NCBI RefSeq assembly: GCF_016904675.1
Contig: NZ_CP070228.1
Span: 1,054,001 to 1,118,000 of the forward strand
Length of the DNA stretch: 64,000 nt
Reading direction: 5' to 3'
Source: Arcanobacterium phocisimile
Lineage (GTDB): Bacteria; Actinomycetota; Actinomycetes; Actinomycetales; Actinomycetaceae
The notes under the pieces were generated by a model. That model saw only the letters and a list, made by a program, of their open reading frames with translations. It did not search any database and was not told where the DNA came from. The position numbers were made by a program, and so were the translations under genes. Of the stretch, positions 7,952-17,336 are shown one piece after another; position 1 is the stretch's first letter, and each line of letters opens with the position of its first letter.

Positions 7952-9565
7952 CTACGCCAACGTGATGAGGTCGAAATAGTCATCGGACCACAGATCTTCG
8001 TCGCCGTCTGGAAGCAACAAAACTCGCTCAGGGTCTAATGCTTCGACTGCGCCTTCATCGTGGGTAACAAGAATGACTGCGCCCTCATACTTGCGCAACG
8101 CGTTGAGGATTTCTTGGCGCGACGCCGGATCTAAGTTGTTCGTCGGTTCGTCCAAAAGTAGCACGTTGGCTGCCGAGACCACCAGCATCGCCAACGCCAA
8201 GCGGGTCTTCTCGCCTCCAGACAAAACACCGGCTGGCTTATCGGCGTCGTCACCAGAAAACAGGAACGAGCCTAGGACGGAACGCACGCCGGTATCGTCA
8301 AGCTGGGGAGCAACATACCTGAGATTCTCAACAACTGATTTCTTCGTATCAATCGTTTCATGTTCCTGCGCATAGTATCCAAGCTTGAGACCGTGACCAG
8401 CAATCACGTTGCCAGTATCGGGTTCTTCAACGCCGGCAAGAATCCGCAACAACGTCGTTTTACCAGCGCCGTTGTATCCGAGAACGACGACGCGCGACCC
8501 ACGGTCAATCGCCAGGTCGAGGCCTGCAAAAATCTCAAGAGAGCCATACGATTTCGTCAGCCCCTCAGCCATCAACGGAGTTTTGCCCGACGGAGCCGGT
8601 TCCGGGAACCGCAAATGCGCGACCTTGTCGACCGCGCGCTCCTGCTCCACATTCTCCATCAGCTTTTCAGCACGCTTGAGCATATTGTGTGCCGCAACCG
8701 CTTTCGTTGCCTTCGCCTTCATCTTTAACGCTTGCGCAGTGAGTGCTGTGGCTTTCTTTTCTGCATTGGTGCGTTCCCGACGACGACGGGCCTCATCTGA
8801 TTCGCGTTGCTTAAGATACGCATCCCAGCCCATTGAATAAATATCAATCACCGACCGGTTCGCATCCAGATACCAAATCTGGTTGACCGTTTCGCGCAGG
8901 AGTTCAACCGAGTGGGAGATAACAATATATCCACCCGAATATGATTTCAGCCAGTCACGTAGCCATAAAATAGAATCGTGATCCAAGTGGTTGGTCGGTT
9001 CGTCCAGCAAGAGCGTTTCGGCACCTGAGAAAAGTACACGGGCCAGTTCAACTCGTCGTCGCTGACCGCCAGAAAGTGTCTGCAATTCTTGATCGAGTAC
9101 TTGTTCATCGAGGCCGAGCGAAGCCGCAATTTGGGATGCCTCCGATTTGGCCGCGTAGCCACCAGCAGCCGTAAACTCCATATCCAGCCGAACATACTTC
9201 TCCATCGCTTTTTCTTGCTTTGGACCAGTAAGCGTGGACATATCGTGCTCAGCGCGTTGGATCGAACGCAACATTCGTTCAATGCCACGAACTGAAAGAA
9301 TACGATCACGCGCCATCTGCGTCGGATCACCAATACGCGGATCTTGCGCAAGATAACCAATAGAGCCCTTACGGCTAATCAAGCCGCCGTATTCGACCAC
9401 TTCCGACGTCGTTCCCTCACCGGCAAGCAGGCGAAGAAGCGTCGTCTTCCCGGCGCCATTACGCCCGACCAGGCCGATAGCTGAACCCTTATCGACGTGT
9501 AGCGTAGCATCGGTTACCAGAGAACGGGTGCCGATATTCATTGATAGCTCTTGAGTATGAATCAC
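7952..9565 (-). CDS. ABC-F family ATPase (ribosome-associated)
   Basis: The 537-residue protein has two ABC domains and no membrane segments: Walker A VGRNGAGKTTLL (about 33) and LGYNGAGKTTLL (about 348), signatures LSGGQRRRVELARVL and LSGGEKTRLALAML, and Walker B LLLDEPTNHLDHDS and LLLDEPTNNLDPAS. A lysine/alanine-rich linker (about 250-320, EKKATALTAQALKMKAKATK) joins them. This is the ABC-F pattern, proteins that bind the ribosomal E site and act as translation factors or antibiotic-protection factors. Size and start resemble the mycobacterial Rv1473 group. Whether it is housekeeping or protective cannot be decided. It leads a two-gene operon with the SixA-type phosphatase. Confidence 0.9.
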   Translation of the reverse strand: MIHTQELSMNIGTRSLVTDATLHVDKGSAIGLVGRNGAGKTTLLRLLAGEGTTSEVVEYGGLISRKGSIGYLAQDPRIGDPTQMARDRILSVRGIERMLRSIQRAEHDMSTLTGPKQEKAMEKYVRLDMEFTAAGGYAAKSEASQIAASLGLDEQVLDQELQTLSGGQRRRVELARVLFSGAETLLLDEPTNHLDHDSILWLRDWLKSYSGGYIVISHSVELLRETVNQIWYLDANRSVIDIYSMGWDAYLKQRESDEARRRRERTNAEKKATALTAQALKMKAKATKAVAAHNMLKRAEKLMENVEQERAVDKVAHLRFPEPAPSGKTPLMAEGLTKSYGSLEIFAGLDLAIDRGSRVVVLGYNGAGKTTLLRILAGVEEPDTGNVIAGHGLKLGYYAQEHETIDTKKSVVENLRYVAPQLDDTGVRSVLGSFLFSGDDADKPAGVLSGGEKTRLALAMLVVSAANVLLLDEPTNNLDPASRQEILNALRKYEGAVILVTHDEGAVEALDPERVLLLPDGDEDLWSDDYFDLITLA

Positions 9566-9680
9566 GTACCTAGTTTACCTGCCCACTACCGCTAAGCCCC
9601 GATTCCTAACCGTGTAGCTTAACACAACGCCAAACCGATATACTCTGCGTGTAACAAGGCAACTCAATTAAGGGACACTT

Positions 9681-10574
9681 ATGAGTTTCAATGACAATAT
9701 TCACCTCGATACGTCCGGTACTCAGCGGCGTTCCGGTGGAAAGCTTGCCGCCGGTGGTATCAGCGGAATCGGACTCGCTGGAGTGTTGATCTACTTCCTG
9801 TTCACCGGGCAACTTCCGCCCATTGATGCTCTCACTGGGGCCCAAACTCAGCAAGCACCCAGTTCAACCTCTCAGACTTCATTAGCTGAAGAATGCCAAG
9901 CTGGGCAAGATGCAAACACGAAGGTCGAATGCCGAATGGTTGCCGGGCAAAATTCGTTGAATCACATGTGGAACGATCAGCTGCCTGCCGATACCGGAAT
10001 TGCACACAAGACACCAGGTTTTGTGTTGTTCTCGGGAGCAGTGAGCACCGCGTGCGGCGATGCATCCTCCCAACAAGGACCATTCTTCTGCCCTGGTGAT
10101 GACTCGATCTATATTGACGTATCCTTCTTCGATCAGCTCGAGCGTTTCGGAGCACGCAATGCGCCCCTCGCCCAACTCTATATTCTGGCCCACGAATGGG
10201 GACACCATATTCAACTGCAGACAGGTGACCTCGCCAAGATTCATCACCAGTCCTCTGGTCCACAATCGTCTTTGGTACGCTCTGAACTCCAAGCCGACTG
10301 TCTCGCTGGAGCGTGGATTCACCATGCTTCGACCACGATCGATCCACAAACTGGAGTTCCGTTCATGAAAACGCCAACCGACGAACAGCTGCGCGATGCG
10401 CTCTTAGCTGCCCAATCCGTTGGCGATGATCACCTTGCAGAAATCAGCGGGCACAACGCCCACCCAGATAGTTTCTCCCACGGTTCGTCAGCCCAACGCT
10501 TCAACTGGCTCAAACGCGGAATTGACAAGGGAAGCTACACTGCCTGTAACACCTGGGATGTTGGCCAACCATAA
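9681..10574 (+). CDS. Neutral zinc metallopeptidase (YpfJ family), membrane-anchored
   Basis: The 297-residue protein carries the zinc-binding HEXXH motif in LAHEWGHHIQLQTG (about residues 170-183) and a downstream ELQADCLAGAWIH segment that supplies the third ligand. Residues about 30-46 (GISGIGLAGVLIYFLFTG) form one membrane helix, so the catalytic domain is outside the membrane. Two cysteines near CxxxxDAN and a pair around CGDASSQQGPFFCPGDD suggest disulfides. This is the widespread YpfJ/DUF-type metalloprotease of unknown substrate. It is monocistronic, divergent from the ABC-F gene, and closed by a strong hairpin. Confidence 0.9.
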   Translation: MSFNDNIHLDTSGTQRRSGGKLAAGGISGIGLAGVLIYFLFTGQLPPIDALTGAQTQQAPSSTSQTSLAEECQAGQDANTKVECRMVAGQNSLNHMWNDQLPADTGIAHKTPGFVLFSGAVSTACGDASSQQGPFFCPGDDSIYIDVSFFDQLERFGARNAPLAQLYILAHEWGHHIQLQTGDLAKIHHQSSGPQSSLVRSELQADCLAGAWIHHASTTIDPQTGVPFMKTPTDEQLRDALLAAQSVGDDHLAEISGHNAHPDSFSHGSSAQRFNWLKRGIDKGSYTACNTWDVGQP

Positions 10575-10610
10575 CACGCAAGTATGCCGACAACTCGCTG
10601 TTAGACATGT

Positions 10611-10647
10611 AGTGAGGGCGCCACGTATCGACGTGGCGCCCCTCACT
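10611..10647. terminator. Bidirectional terminator between metallopeptidase and SUF operon
   Basis: AGTGAGGGCGCCACG and CGTGGCGCCCCTCACT pair around a TATCGA loop with one bulged base. The hairpin lies between the stops of two convergent genes and on the plus strand is followed by TTTG. Confidence 0.75.
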
Positions 10648-10679
10648 TTGAGCTTTAATAGCGCGTAGCGCCGCAAACA

Positions 10680-10997
10680 TCAGACATTGAAGCCTAGTGC
10701 GCGTAGCTGGTCACGGCCATCTTCGGTGATCCGGTCTGGACCCCACGGCGGCAACCATACCCAGTTAATCCGAAACTCAGATACGAGGTTTGCTACCGCC
10801 ACCGCGGCCTGCTCTTCAATAACATCGGTCAACGGACACGCTGCAGATGTCAGCGTCATATCGGCTACTACGGAATCTCCGTCGATACTCAGGCCGTATA
10901 ATAAGCCTAGGTCGACAATATTAATCCCGAGTTCTGGATCGATCACATCTCGAAGAGCTTCTTCAATCTCTTCGATAGTGACGTGAGAGTCAGTCAT
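10680..10997 (-). CDS. sufT: SufT-like MIP18/DUF59 Fe-S assembly factor
   Basis: This 105-residue MIP18 (DUF59) family protein has the conserved VIDPELGINIVDLGLLYGL (about 17-35) and TSAACPLTDVIEEQ with the reactive cysteine (about 50-63). Such proteins help mature Fe-S targets after cluster assembly. It is the last gene of the SUF operon, 80 bases after sufU, and has its own good ribosome site (GAGGAG). Membership of the PaaD group was considered; the SUF position argues for SufT. Confidence 0.88.
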   Translation of the reverse strand: MTDSHVTIEEIEEALRDVIDPELGINIVDLGLLYGLSIDGDSVVADMTLTSAACPLTDVIEEQAAVAVANLVSEFRINWVWLPPWGPDRITEDGRDQLRALGFNV

Positions 10998-11077
10998 ATT
11001 TTTCTCCTCAGCTTCACAGCCATTGTGGATATCGGATTACTTCATTAAACAAGATTGGGGATGAAACAAATGTGGGG

Positions 11078-11539
11078 TCAGTTTTGCTGTCGTGCAATAG
11101 CTTGATCAGTCGCATCACGCAACGCCATCCAGCCTAGCAACGCACACTTGATACGCATGGGAAACTTTGAGACGCCCTGGAACGCGGCAGCATCGTCAAG
11201 CAAGTCTGCCATATCGTCGTCGAGCTCTTCCCCACGCTGATCCATCATATCGCGGAACGCAGCAACTAATTCATCGACCTCAGCTACAGACTTACCTTCA
11301 ACAAGATCATGCATAATCGACAGCGAGGCTTGGGAAATCGAGCAACCATCACCGTCCCAAGCGACTTTCTCAAGTCGAGTACCGTCTTGGGAGAGGCGGA
11401 CCTGCATTGTTGTCTGATCGCCGCAGGTAGTATTCACTTGGAAAGATTCCCCTTGAGCGTCGTCAATATGGCCTTCGCCGTGGCGCTCGCGCGATGCATC
11501 GAGAATAATCTGTTGATACATTTGGTCGAGTTCGCTCAT
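11078..11539 (-). CDS. sufU: SufU Fe-S / sulfur-relay protein
   Basis: The 153-residue IscU-like protein has the three metal-site cysteines in WDGDGCSISQASLS (about 60-73), KCALLGW near the C terminus and the earlier TTCGDQTTMQV loop. In actinobacteria and Firmicutes SufU binds zinc and takes persulfide sulfur from SufS. The gene starts 2 bases after the sufS stop with ribosome site GGAAGG, so it is translated with it. The longer insertion between second and third cysteine is usual for the SufU type and separates it from IscU. Confidence 0.93.
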   Translation of the reverse strand: MSELDQMYQQIILDASRERHGEGHIDDAQGESFQVNTTCGDQTTMQVRLSQDGTRLEKVAWDGDGCSISQASLSIMHDLVEGKSVAEVDELVAAFRDMMDQRGEELDDDMADLLDDAAAFQGVSKFPMRIKCALLGWMALRDATDQAIARQQN

Positions 11540-11541
11540 AG

Positions 11542-12810
11542 TTATCCTTCCAATCCAAAATAAGGACGTACATCCGCTAACGCATCGATAAATGCATCGA
11601 CATCCTCAGATGTATTGTACGGGCCGAACGAAACCCGCGAAGATGAGAATACACCAAAATGTTGGTGAATTGGTTGCGCGCAATGGTGTCCAACTCGGAT
11701 CGCTACACCTCGAGCATCAAGGAGCTGACCGACGTCGTGTGGATGCACCCCATCAACTGCGAAAGTGATGACTCCTACCCTGCCGTCTGCTAACTGCGGG
11801 CCAAGAATACGAATCCCTGGGATATCTTTAAGCTTGTCCAAAGCATAGGTTGTCAATTCTTGTTCATGGCGAACAATATTGTCCATCCCGATATTTTGCA
11901 GGTAGTCAACCGCCCGGCCCAACCCAACAATCTGAGAAACTGCCTGAGTACCAGCCTCAAATCGTGCTGGTGGAGCCGCGAAAGTCGTCTTTTCCATCGT
12001 GACGATCTCCACCATTGACCCACCGGTCAAGAATGGTGGCATCTGCTCACCAATCGCAGACTTAGTGTAGAGAACTCCGATACCCGTTGGGCCAAGCATT
12101 TTGTGCCCCGAAAATACTGCGAAATCGACGTCGAGCTCATGAAAATCTACCGGCATATGCGGCACTGACTGGCACGCATCAAGCACGACAAAAGCGTTAT
12201 GCTCGCGGGCGCGTGCTACCAGCTCAGCAACCGGAGCAATCGCACCGGTGACGTTGGAAACGTGACCGAAAGCAACCACCCGCGTATGCTCGTCAATCAC
12301 CCAGGAAGTTGAAAGATCAATACATCCCGCATCATCGAGGTCAAGCCAGCGTAGCTCCACTCCGGTGCGGTGCGCAAGCTGTTGCCAGGGAATCAAATTC
12401 GCATGATGCTCAGCACGAGTCACAACTATGTTATCGCCAGCGTGAAGCGCGAACATAGACGACGTGCCAGACATACGATGCTCATACGTTTCGTTTAAGA
12501 ACGTATACGCGATCGCATTCAGCGACTCCGTGGAATTTTTCGTCCACGAAATCTCAGTCGGGTCGACGCCGACGAATTGGGCGACCTTCTGGCGTGCGTC
12601 ATCTACAGCATGGGTCGATTCACCAGCCAACATATGCGAACCACGATTCACGCCACCATTGTGTAACAACGCGTGGTCGCGCATGGCATCGATAACTTGA
12701 ACCGGCTTTTGCGCGGTAGCAGCAGAATCAAGGTAGACGAGGCGTACCCCATCGTGAACCTCACGGCTCATGATGGGGAAATCGTCGCGAGCAACAAGTG
12801 CCCCAGTCAC
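11542..12810 (-). CDS. sufS: Cysteine desulfurase SufS
   Basis: This group II cysteine desulfurase (422 residues) releases sulfur from cysteine for Fe-S clusters. Visible landmarks are the PLP-binding lysine in FSGHKMLGPTGIG (about 232-244), AEHHANLIPWQ (His stacking on PLP, about 135-145) and the persulfide-forming cysteine in RVGHHCAQPIHQHF near the C terminus. The gene is separated from sufC by only 3 bases and from sufU by 2, a translationally coupled block. Confidence 0.95.
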   Translation of the reverse strand: MTGALVARDDFPIMSREVHDGVRLVYLDSAATAQKPVQVIDAMRDHALLHNGGVNRGSHMLAGESTHAVDDARQKVAQFVGVDPTEISWTKNSTESLNAIAYTFLNETYEHRMSGTSSMFALHAGDNIVVTRAEHHANLIPWQQLAHRTGVELRWLDLDDAGCIDLSTSWVIDEHTRVVAFGHVSNVTGAIAPVAELVARAREHNAFVVLDACQSVPHMPVDFHELDVDFAVFSGHKMLGPTGIGVLYTKSAIGEQMPPFLTGGSMVEIVTMEKTTFAAPPARFEAGTQAVSQIVGLGRAVDYLQNIGMDNIVRHEQELTTYALDKLKDIPGIRILGPQLADGRVGVITFAVDGVHPHDVGQLLDARGVAIRVGHHCAQPIHQHFGVFSSSRVSFGPYNTSEDVDAFIDALADVRPYFGLEG

Positions 12811-12813
12811 TTT

Positions 12814-13563
12814 TTAGCCTTCGTATTTCTCGTAGCCGTCAGCTTCCAGAACAGCAGCCAGCTCCGGACCACCGGATTCAGCAACCCGGCCATCGACGAA
12901 CACATGCACGAAATCAGGCTTGATGTAGTTCAAAATGCGGGTGTAGTGGGTGATCAGCAAAACACCGTTATTGGTGTTTTCGTGAACCCGGTTCACACCT
13001 TCGGAAACCAAACGCAAAGCGTCGACGTCGAGACCAGAATCGGTTTCGTCGAGCACAGCAAACTTTGGCTTAAGCATCTCAAGCTGAAGAATTTCAACAC
13101 GCTTCTTTTCGCCACCGGAGAAGCCTACATTGACGTCGCGCGATGAGAAGTTGTCATCAATCTTGAGGTCGCTCATCGCCTGCTTCATCGACTTCACCCA
13201 CTCACGGAGCTTCGGAGCTTCGCCATCAACAGCGGTCTTTGCAGCACGCAAGAAGTTGGTTACAGTCACGCCAGTAACTTCAACCGGGTACTGCATCGCG
13301 AGGAACACTCCGGCACGAGCGCGCTCGTCAGCAGACATCTCGACAATATTCTTACCATCAAGCAGGATTTCACCGTCGGTAATGTCGTACTTCGGGTGGC
13401 CGGCGATAGCGTATGACAAGGTGGACTTGCCAGAACCGTTCGGACCCATGATCGCATGGATTTCGCCAGAATTAATGGTGAGGTTAACTCCACGCAAAAT
13501 TTGCTTCGGACCTTCGGCGGTTTCTACAGATACGTGTAAGTTCTTAATTTCTAAGGTGGACAC
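12814..13563 (-). CDS. sufC: SufC ATPase of the SufBCD scaffold
   Basis: The 249-residue ABC-type ATPase has Walker A GPNGSGKSTLSYAIAGHP (about 40-57), the SufC-specific Q-loop region AMQYPVEVTGVTV, signature GFSGGEKKRVEILQ and Walker B FAVLDETDSGLDVDAL; the ET in place of EP is typical of SufC. It drives shape changes in SufB/SufD during cluster assembly in the cytosol. The start is GTG with ribosome site AAGAGAAGAG a few bases upstream. It follows the Rieske gene by 37 bases. Confidence 0.95.
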   Translation of the reverse strand: MSTLEIKNLHVSVETAEGPKQILRGVNLTINSGEIHAIMGPNGSGKSTLSYAIAGHPKYDITDGEILLDGKNIVEMSADERARAGVFLAMQYPVEVTGVTVTNFLRAAKTAVDGEAPKLREWVKSMKQAMSDLKIDDNFSSRDVNVGFSGGEKKRVEILQLEMLKPKFAVLDETDSGLDVDALRLVSEGVNRVHENTNNGVLLITHYTRILNYIKPDFVHVFVDGRVAESGGPELAAVLEADGYEKYEG

Positions 13564-13600
13564 GAGTAATTCTCTTCTCTTTAACGTTTAAAATTCGGTT

Positions 13601-13924
13601 CTAGACGGTGATATAGACGTTATCGCCGTCTACGCGCACCGGATAAGTTGTCAGCTTTTGTGTGGCTGGCAAAGACATCACGTCTCCACTAGCAAGATCA
13701 AAAACTGCTCCATGACGAGAACATTCAATGGTCTCTTCTTCGAGCCAGCCATCAGATAGCTTGACTCGGCCGTGAGTGCACTGATTATGCGTGGCAAACC
13801 AGTTACCCTTTTCAGATTGAATAATGGCAACAGCGAGTTTTTGATCTTCAGCGAGATGCAGCTCAAAGCCCACAACAGACCCTGCCGCTACATCAGTTGT
13901 TGAACAGACTCGATATTCAGCCAT
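13601..13924 (-). CDS. Rieske-type ferredoxin of the SUF operon
   Basis: The 107-residue protein is a small Rieske [2Fe-2S] protein with ligands in NQCTHGRVKL (CxH, about 48-57) and ECSRHGAVFDL (CxxH, about 67-77). It is fused to nothing and resembles the ferredoxin subunits of non-heme oxygenases. In actinobacterial SUF operons it sits, as here, between sufD and sufC, and is presumed to supply electrons for assembly or to be an early client. It overlaps the end of sufD by 8 bases. Confidence 0.92.
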   Translation of the reverse strand: MAEYRVCSTTDVAAGSVVGFELHLAEDQKLAVAIIQSEKGNWFATHNQCTHGRVKLSDGWLEEETIECSRHGAVFDLASGDVMSLPATQKLTTYPVRVDGDNVYITV

Positions 13925-15047
13925 TATGGGTACCGCTCGTTGTCAGATCAAGCTCATCTTCGATAGCAACCATCAAATCCTGTTCAACAGTCTCCACACC
14001 AATTTGGTGGATGAGCTCAGCGAAGAATCCGCGCACCACGAGGCGACGAGCTTCTTCTTCACCAATACCACGAGACATCAGATAGAACAGCTGTTCGTCG
14101 TCAAAACGTCCGGTAGCTGAAGCGTGCCCAGCTCCTTCAATTTCACCAGTCTCGATTTCGAGGTTTGGTACCGAATCTGCACGCGCACCTTCGGTAAGCA
14201 ACAGGTTGCGGTTGAGTTCGTAAGTACTGGTGCCGATGGCTTCGGGGCGAATCAGTACGTCACCGATCCATACTGAGTGTGCATCCTCGCCCTGCAACGC
14301 TCCCTTGTAGGTGACGTTAGAGATAGCCTTTTCGACGCTGTGGTCAACCAGCAAGCGGTTTTCAATATGCTGGCCGCCGTCGACGAAGTACGCACCGAGC
14401 ATATTCACGTCAGCGCCTGGCGCAGTGTATTGCACCGATGAGGTGATACGAACGAGATCGCCGCCGAGAGAGACCACAATATGCTTTAGTTTCGCGTCAC
14501 GGCCCATACGGATGCGATGCGATGCGGTGTGTACCGCGTCGTTATCCCATTGTTGAACGGAAACGAACGTCAGGTGAGCACCGTCGCCGACGACGATTTC
14601 CACACCTTCGTTGACCTGTCCAGTACCTGAGTGATGCAAGACAACGGTAGATTCAGAATGCGCCTCAGCATGCAGGTAAACATGCAACGGTGTCACACCA
14701 GTACCCGCCTTGCCGACAGCAGAGATCGTTACCTCGTGACCGAGCTGGGTATCTTGCGGAATCGTAACCATGTGGGCGTCACGGAACGAATTCCATTCCA
14801 CCACAGAAGTGCGATCCTCTGGTGCGAAACCGGTACCGAGCCGAGCGTCATCACGTCCAGCGACTTTGTAGGTAGCTTCACCGGTGAGGGAAACGTCGAC
14901 ATTGTTCGCCCTCGCCATCTCAAAAAGTGGCTCCACGCGCTCTAGCGGAGTAAAACGCCATTCTTCTTCACGACCATGCGGGACCGGGAAAGCTTCGAGA
15001 TCAAATGACAGTACGCGATCCGCGCGAGAATTCATAACAGTAGCCAT
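13917..15047 (-). CDS. sufD: SufD scaffold subunit
   Basis: This 376-residue beta-helix protein partners SufB. The core has the family segment QYTAPGADVNMLGAYFVDGGQ (about 205-225) and the C-terminal block [21 protein letters not shown] (about 308-328) with the SufC-contact region after it. It pairs with SufB and SufC to form the SufBC2D scaffold. The start shares a base with the sufB stop and the end overlaps the Rieske gene, so translation is coupled throughout. Confidence 0.94.
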   Translation of the reverse strand: MATVMNSRADRVLSFDLEAFPVPHGREEEWRFTPLERVEPLFEMARANNVDVSLTGEATYKVAGRDDARLGTGFAPEDRTSVVEWNSFRDAHMVTIPQDTQLGHEVTISAVGKAGTGVTPLHVYLHAEAHSESTVVLHHSGTGQVNEGVEIVVGDGAHLTFVSVQQWDNDAVHTASHRIRMGRDAKLKHIVVSLGGDLVRITSSVQYTAPGADVNMLGAYFVDGGQHIENRLLVDHSVEKAISNVTYKGALQGEDAHSVWIGDVLIRPEAIGTSTYELNRNLLLTEGARADSVPNLEIETGEIEGAGHASATGRFDDEQLFYLMSRGIGEEEARRLVVRGFFAELIHQIGVETVEQDLMVAIEDELDLTTSGTHNG

Positions 15048-16486
15048 CAGCCAACCGATCCTTCCATCTGAAGCTCAATAAGGCGATTCAATTCAAGTGC
15101 GTACTCCATCGGTAGCTCACGAGCGATCGGCTCAACGAATCCACGAACAATCATCGCCATTGCTTCAGTTTCTTCAATACCGCGCGACATCAAATAGAAC
15201 AGCTGCTCTTCAGAAACCTTCGACACGGTTGCTTCGTGACCCATTTCGACGTCGTCGACGCGAACATCAACATACGGATACGTATCCGAACGCGAAATGG
15301 AATCAACCAAAAGTGCATCACACAAAACGTTCGACTTCGAGTGCTTAGCCTCCGGGTTCATCTGGACCAAGCCGCGGTAGGCGGAACGGCCACCACCACG
15401 GGCAACTGACTTCGAAACGATCGATGAGGAGGTATGCGGTGCCATATGGACCATCTTCGAGCCGGTGTCTTGGTATTGACCTGCACCAGCGAATGCGATC
15501 GACAGTGTTTCGCCGCGAGCATGTGGGCCGGTCAAGTAGACAGCCGGATACTTCATGGTGACCTTGGAGCCAATGTTGCCGTCGATCCATTCCATGGTGC
15601 CGCCTTCTTCGACGATCGCACGCTTGGTAACCAAGTTGTAGACGTTGTTCGACCAGTTTTGGATCGTGGTGTAGCGAACGCGAGCGTTCTTCTTAACGAA
15701 GATTTCTACAACAGCAGAGTGGAGAGAATCGCTCGAATAGATAGGGGCAGTACAACCCTCGACGTAGTGCACATACGAATCTTCATCAGCGATAATCAGG
15801 GTGCGTTCAAACTGGCCCATATTTTCGGTATTAATACGGAAATATGCCTGCAGTGGGATCTCGACATGAACCCCCTTAGGGACATAGATGAAGGAACCGC
15901 CTGACCACACTGCTGAATTAAGGGAAGCGAATTTGTTATCTCCCAACGGGACAGCAGTGCCGAAGAATTCTTGGAAGATCTCTGGGTGTTCACGAAGGCC
16001 AGTGTCAGTATCGAGAAAGATGACGCCTTGTTCTTCAAGATCTTCACGGATCTTGTGGTAGACGACTTCAGACTCATACTGCGCAGCGACGCCCGCAACG
16101 AGGCGTGCTTTTTCTGCTTCTGGTATACCAAGCCGATCGTAGGTATTCTTAATTTCTTCAGGAAGATCTTCCCACGTATTTGCTTGACCTTCAGTGGACT
16201 TCACATAATATTTAATGGAATCGAAATCAATCCCCGAAAGGTCGGCACCCCAGGTTGGCATCGGCCTACGCTCGTAAAGTTTCAGAGCCTTCAGGCGCTT
16301 TTTCAGCATCCACTCCGGCTCGTTTTTCTTTGCTGAGATATCGCGCACGATGCCTTCATCCAAGCCACGCTTCGCGCGCTCACCAGCAACATCGGTGTCA
16401 TGCCAGCCATACTGGTACTTTCCGCCGACAGCCTCGATTGTTTCTTCTTGGGTCAGCTGAGCTGAACCCGTGCCCGTTTGGGTCAT
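15047..16486 (-). CDS. sufB: SufB scaffold subunit
   Basis: The 479-residue protein is the main cluster-building scaffold. It has the N-terminal SufB stretch [20 protein letters not shown], the beta-helix core with [21 protein letters not shown] (the conserved cysteine used for sulfur transfer) and the C-terminal [20 protein letters not shown]. Length is normal. It overlaps the end of sufR by 4 bases (ATGA), so regulator and scaffold come from one transcript. Confidence 0.95.
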   Translation of the reverse strand: MTQTGTGSAQLTQEETIEAVGGKYQYGWHDTDVAGERAKRGLDEGIVRDISAKKNEPEWMLKKRLKALKLYERRPMPTWGADLSGIDFDSIKYYVKSTEGQANTWEDLPEEIKNTYDRLGIPEAEKARLVAGVAAQYESEVVYHKIREDLEEQGVIFLDTDTGLREHPEIFQEFFGTAVPLGDNKFASLNSAVWSGGSFIYVPKGVHVEIPLQAYFRINTENMGQFERTLIIADEDSYVHYVEGCTAPIYSSDSLHSAVVEIFVKKNARVRYTTIQNWSNNVYNLVTKRAIVEEGGTMEWIDGNIGSKVTMKYPAVYLTGPHARGETLSIAFAGAGQYQDTGSKMVHMAPHTSSSIVSKSVARGGGRSAYRGLVQMNPEAKHSKSNVLCDALLVDSISRSDTYPYVDVRVDDVEMGHEATVSKVSEEQLFYLMSRGIEETEAMAMIVRGFVEPIARELPMEYALELNRLIELQMEGSVG

Positions 16487-17214
16487 TTATTTCCTTCCCG
16501 ATCGTCAGATAAATCTGACGTTGTTCTTTGCGCGCCTGCACGGGAACGCAAATTCTGCGGAATACCTAGATGGATATTCGTTGTACACACGTGGCCACCG
16601 TTAGCTAGCGTCGATAACCGTTGAATTGGAACTCCTAGTAAACGTGCAAACGCCTGTGTTTCTGCTTCACACATTTCCGGAAAATCCCGAGCGACTTCTT
16701 GGATGGGGCAATGCCCTTGACATAACTGGATAGCAAGCGCGTTGGGTCCACCACGACGCAATGTCGCTACAAAGCCATCTTTAGACAGGGCCTGAGCGAG
16801 AGTTGCAGTCTTCTCTGCAGTCGAAGTTCCTGAATTTTCTAAGATTGATTGATAACGCGATTCGAGTTTATCCGTGCGCGCACGGACGAACTCCTCAACC
16901 CCTTCATCTCCGAGCTCGGCACGTAAAAATATGAGGGCCTGATTAGCTAAATCCGCATAACCTTGCCCAAGTAGCTCCTGACCCGCAGATGTTGCGACGT
17001 ATCGTCGAGAAGGACGACCACGGCGCGACGGACCTTGATTGTTACTCTCATACTGCTCAATATTATTCTGCGCAACTAGCGAAGAAATGTGTCTGCGCAC
17101 TGCAGCGGGCGTGAGAACTAGAACTTTTGCCAGTTCACCTGCGGTAATCGGACCACGTTCGACAATCAATCGTAGGATTTGATCACAGGTACTGATATCT
17201 TCTGTATCTGCCAC
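16483..17214 (-). CDS. sufR: SufR-type Fe-S sensing transcriptional repressor
   Basis: The 243-residue regulator has an N-terminal winged helix (about 8-75, [24 protein letters not shown]) and a C-terminal domain with three conserved cysteines in [22 protein letters not shown], the Fe-S binding pattern of actinobacterial SufR. Holo-SufR represses the operon and loss of the cluster relieves it; this is known for mycobacterial and streptomycete relatives. I start at GTG 17214, preceded by a strong GGGAGG; upstream in-frame starts reach to 17268 but lie over the promoter. It is the first gene of the SUF operon. Confidence 0.92.
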   Translation of the reverse strand: MADTEDISTCDQILRLIVERGPITAGELAKVLVLTPAAVRRHISSLVAQNNIEQYESNNQGPSRRGRPSRRYVATSAGQELLGQGYADLANQALIFLRAELGDEGVEEFVRARTDKLESRYQSILENSGTSTAEKTATLAQALSKDGFVATLRRGGPNALAIQLCQGHCPIQEVARDFPEMCEAETQAFARLLGVPIQRLSTLANGGHVCTTNIHLGIPQNLRSRAGAQRTTSDLSDDREGNK

Positions 17215-17244
17215 AGTTACCTCCCACATTGATCTCTCTTTACA

Positions 17245-17277
17245 CAACATCTTTGTTGCAAAATTCAATTATTGCAA
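17245..17277 (-). promoter_or_regulatory. Likely SUF promoter with inverted-repeat operator
   Basis: On the minus strand TTGCAA (17272-17277) lies 17 bases from AAAGAT (17249-17254), a plausible -35/-10 pair. The inverted repeat CAACA-AAGA-TGTTG (17245-17258) covers the -10. Its position suits autorepression by SufR, though I cannot match it to a defined SufR consensus. Confidence 0.45.
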
Positions 17278-17336
17278 GTCGGTAGTTTGGATTTTCGCCA
17301 CAGTCGAACAAAAACTATAGGTCTTGCCGCTCGCTT

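Noticed and set aside
7952-9565. Acquired macrolide-type resistance ABC-F protein
   Set aside because: The gene is in an ordinary housekeeping setting, co-transcribed with a phosphatase, with no sign of transfer, and resembles a conserved actinobacterial group. Protection cannot be excluded but is not supported.
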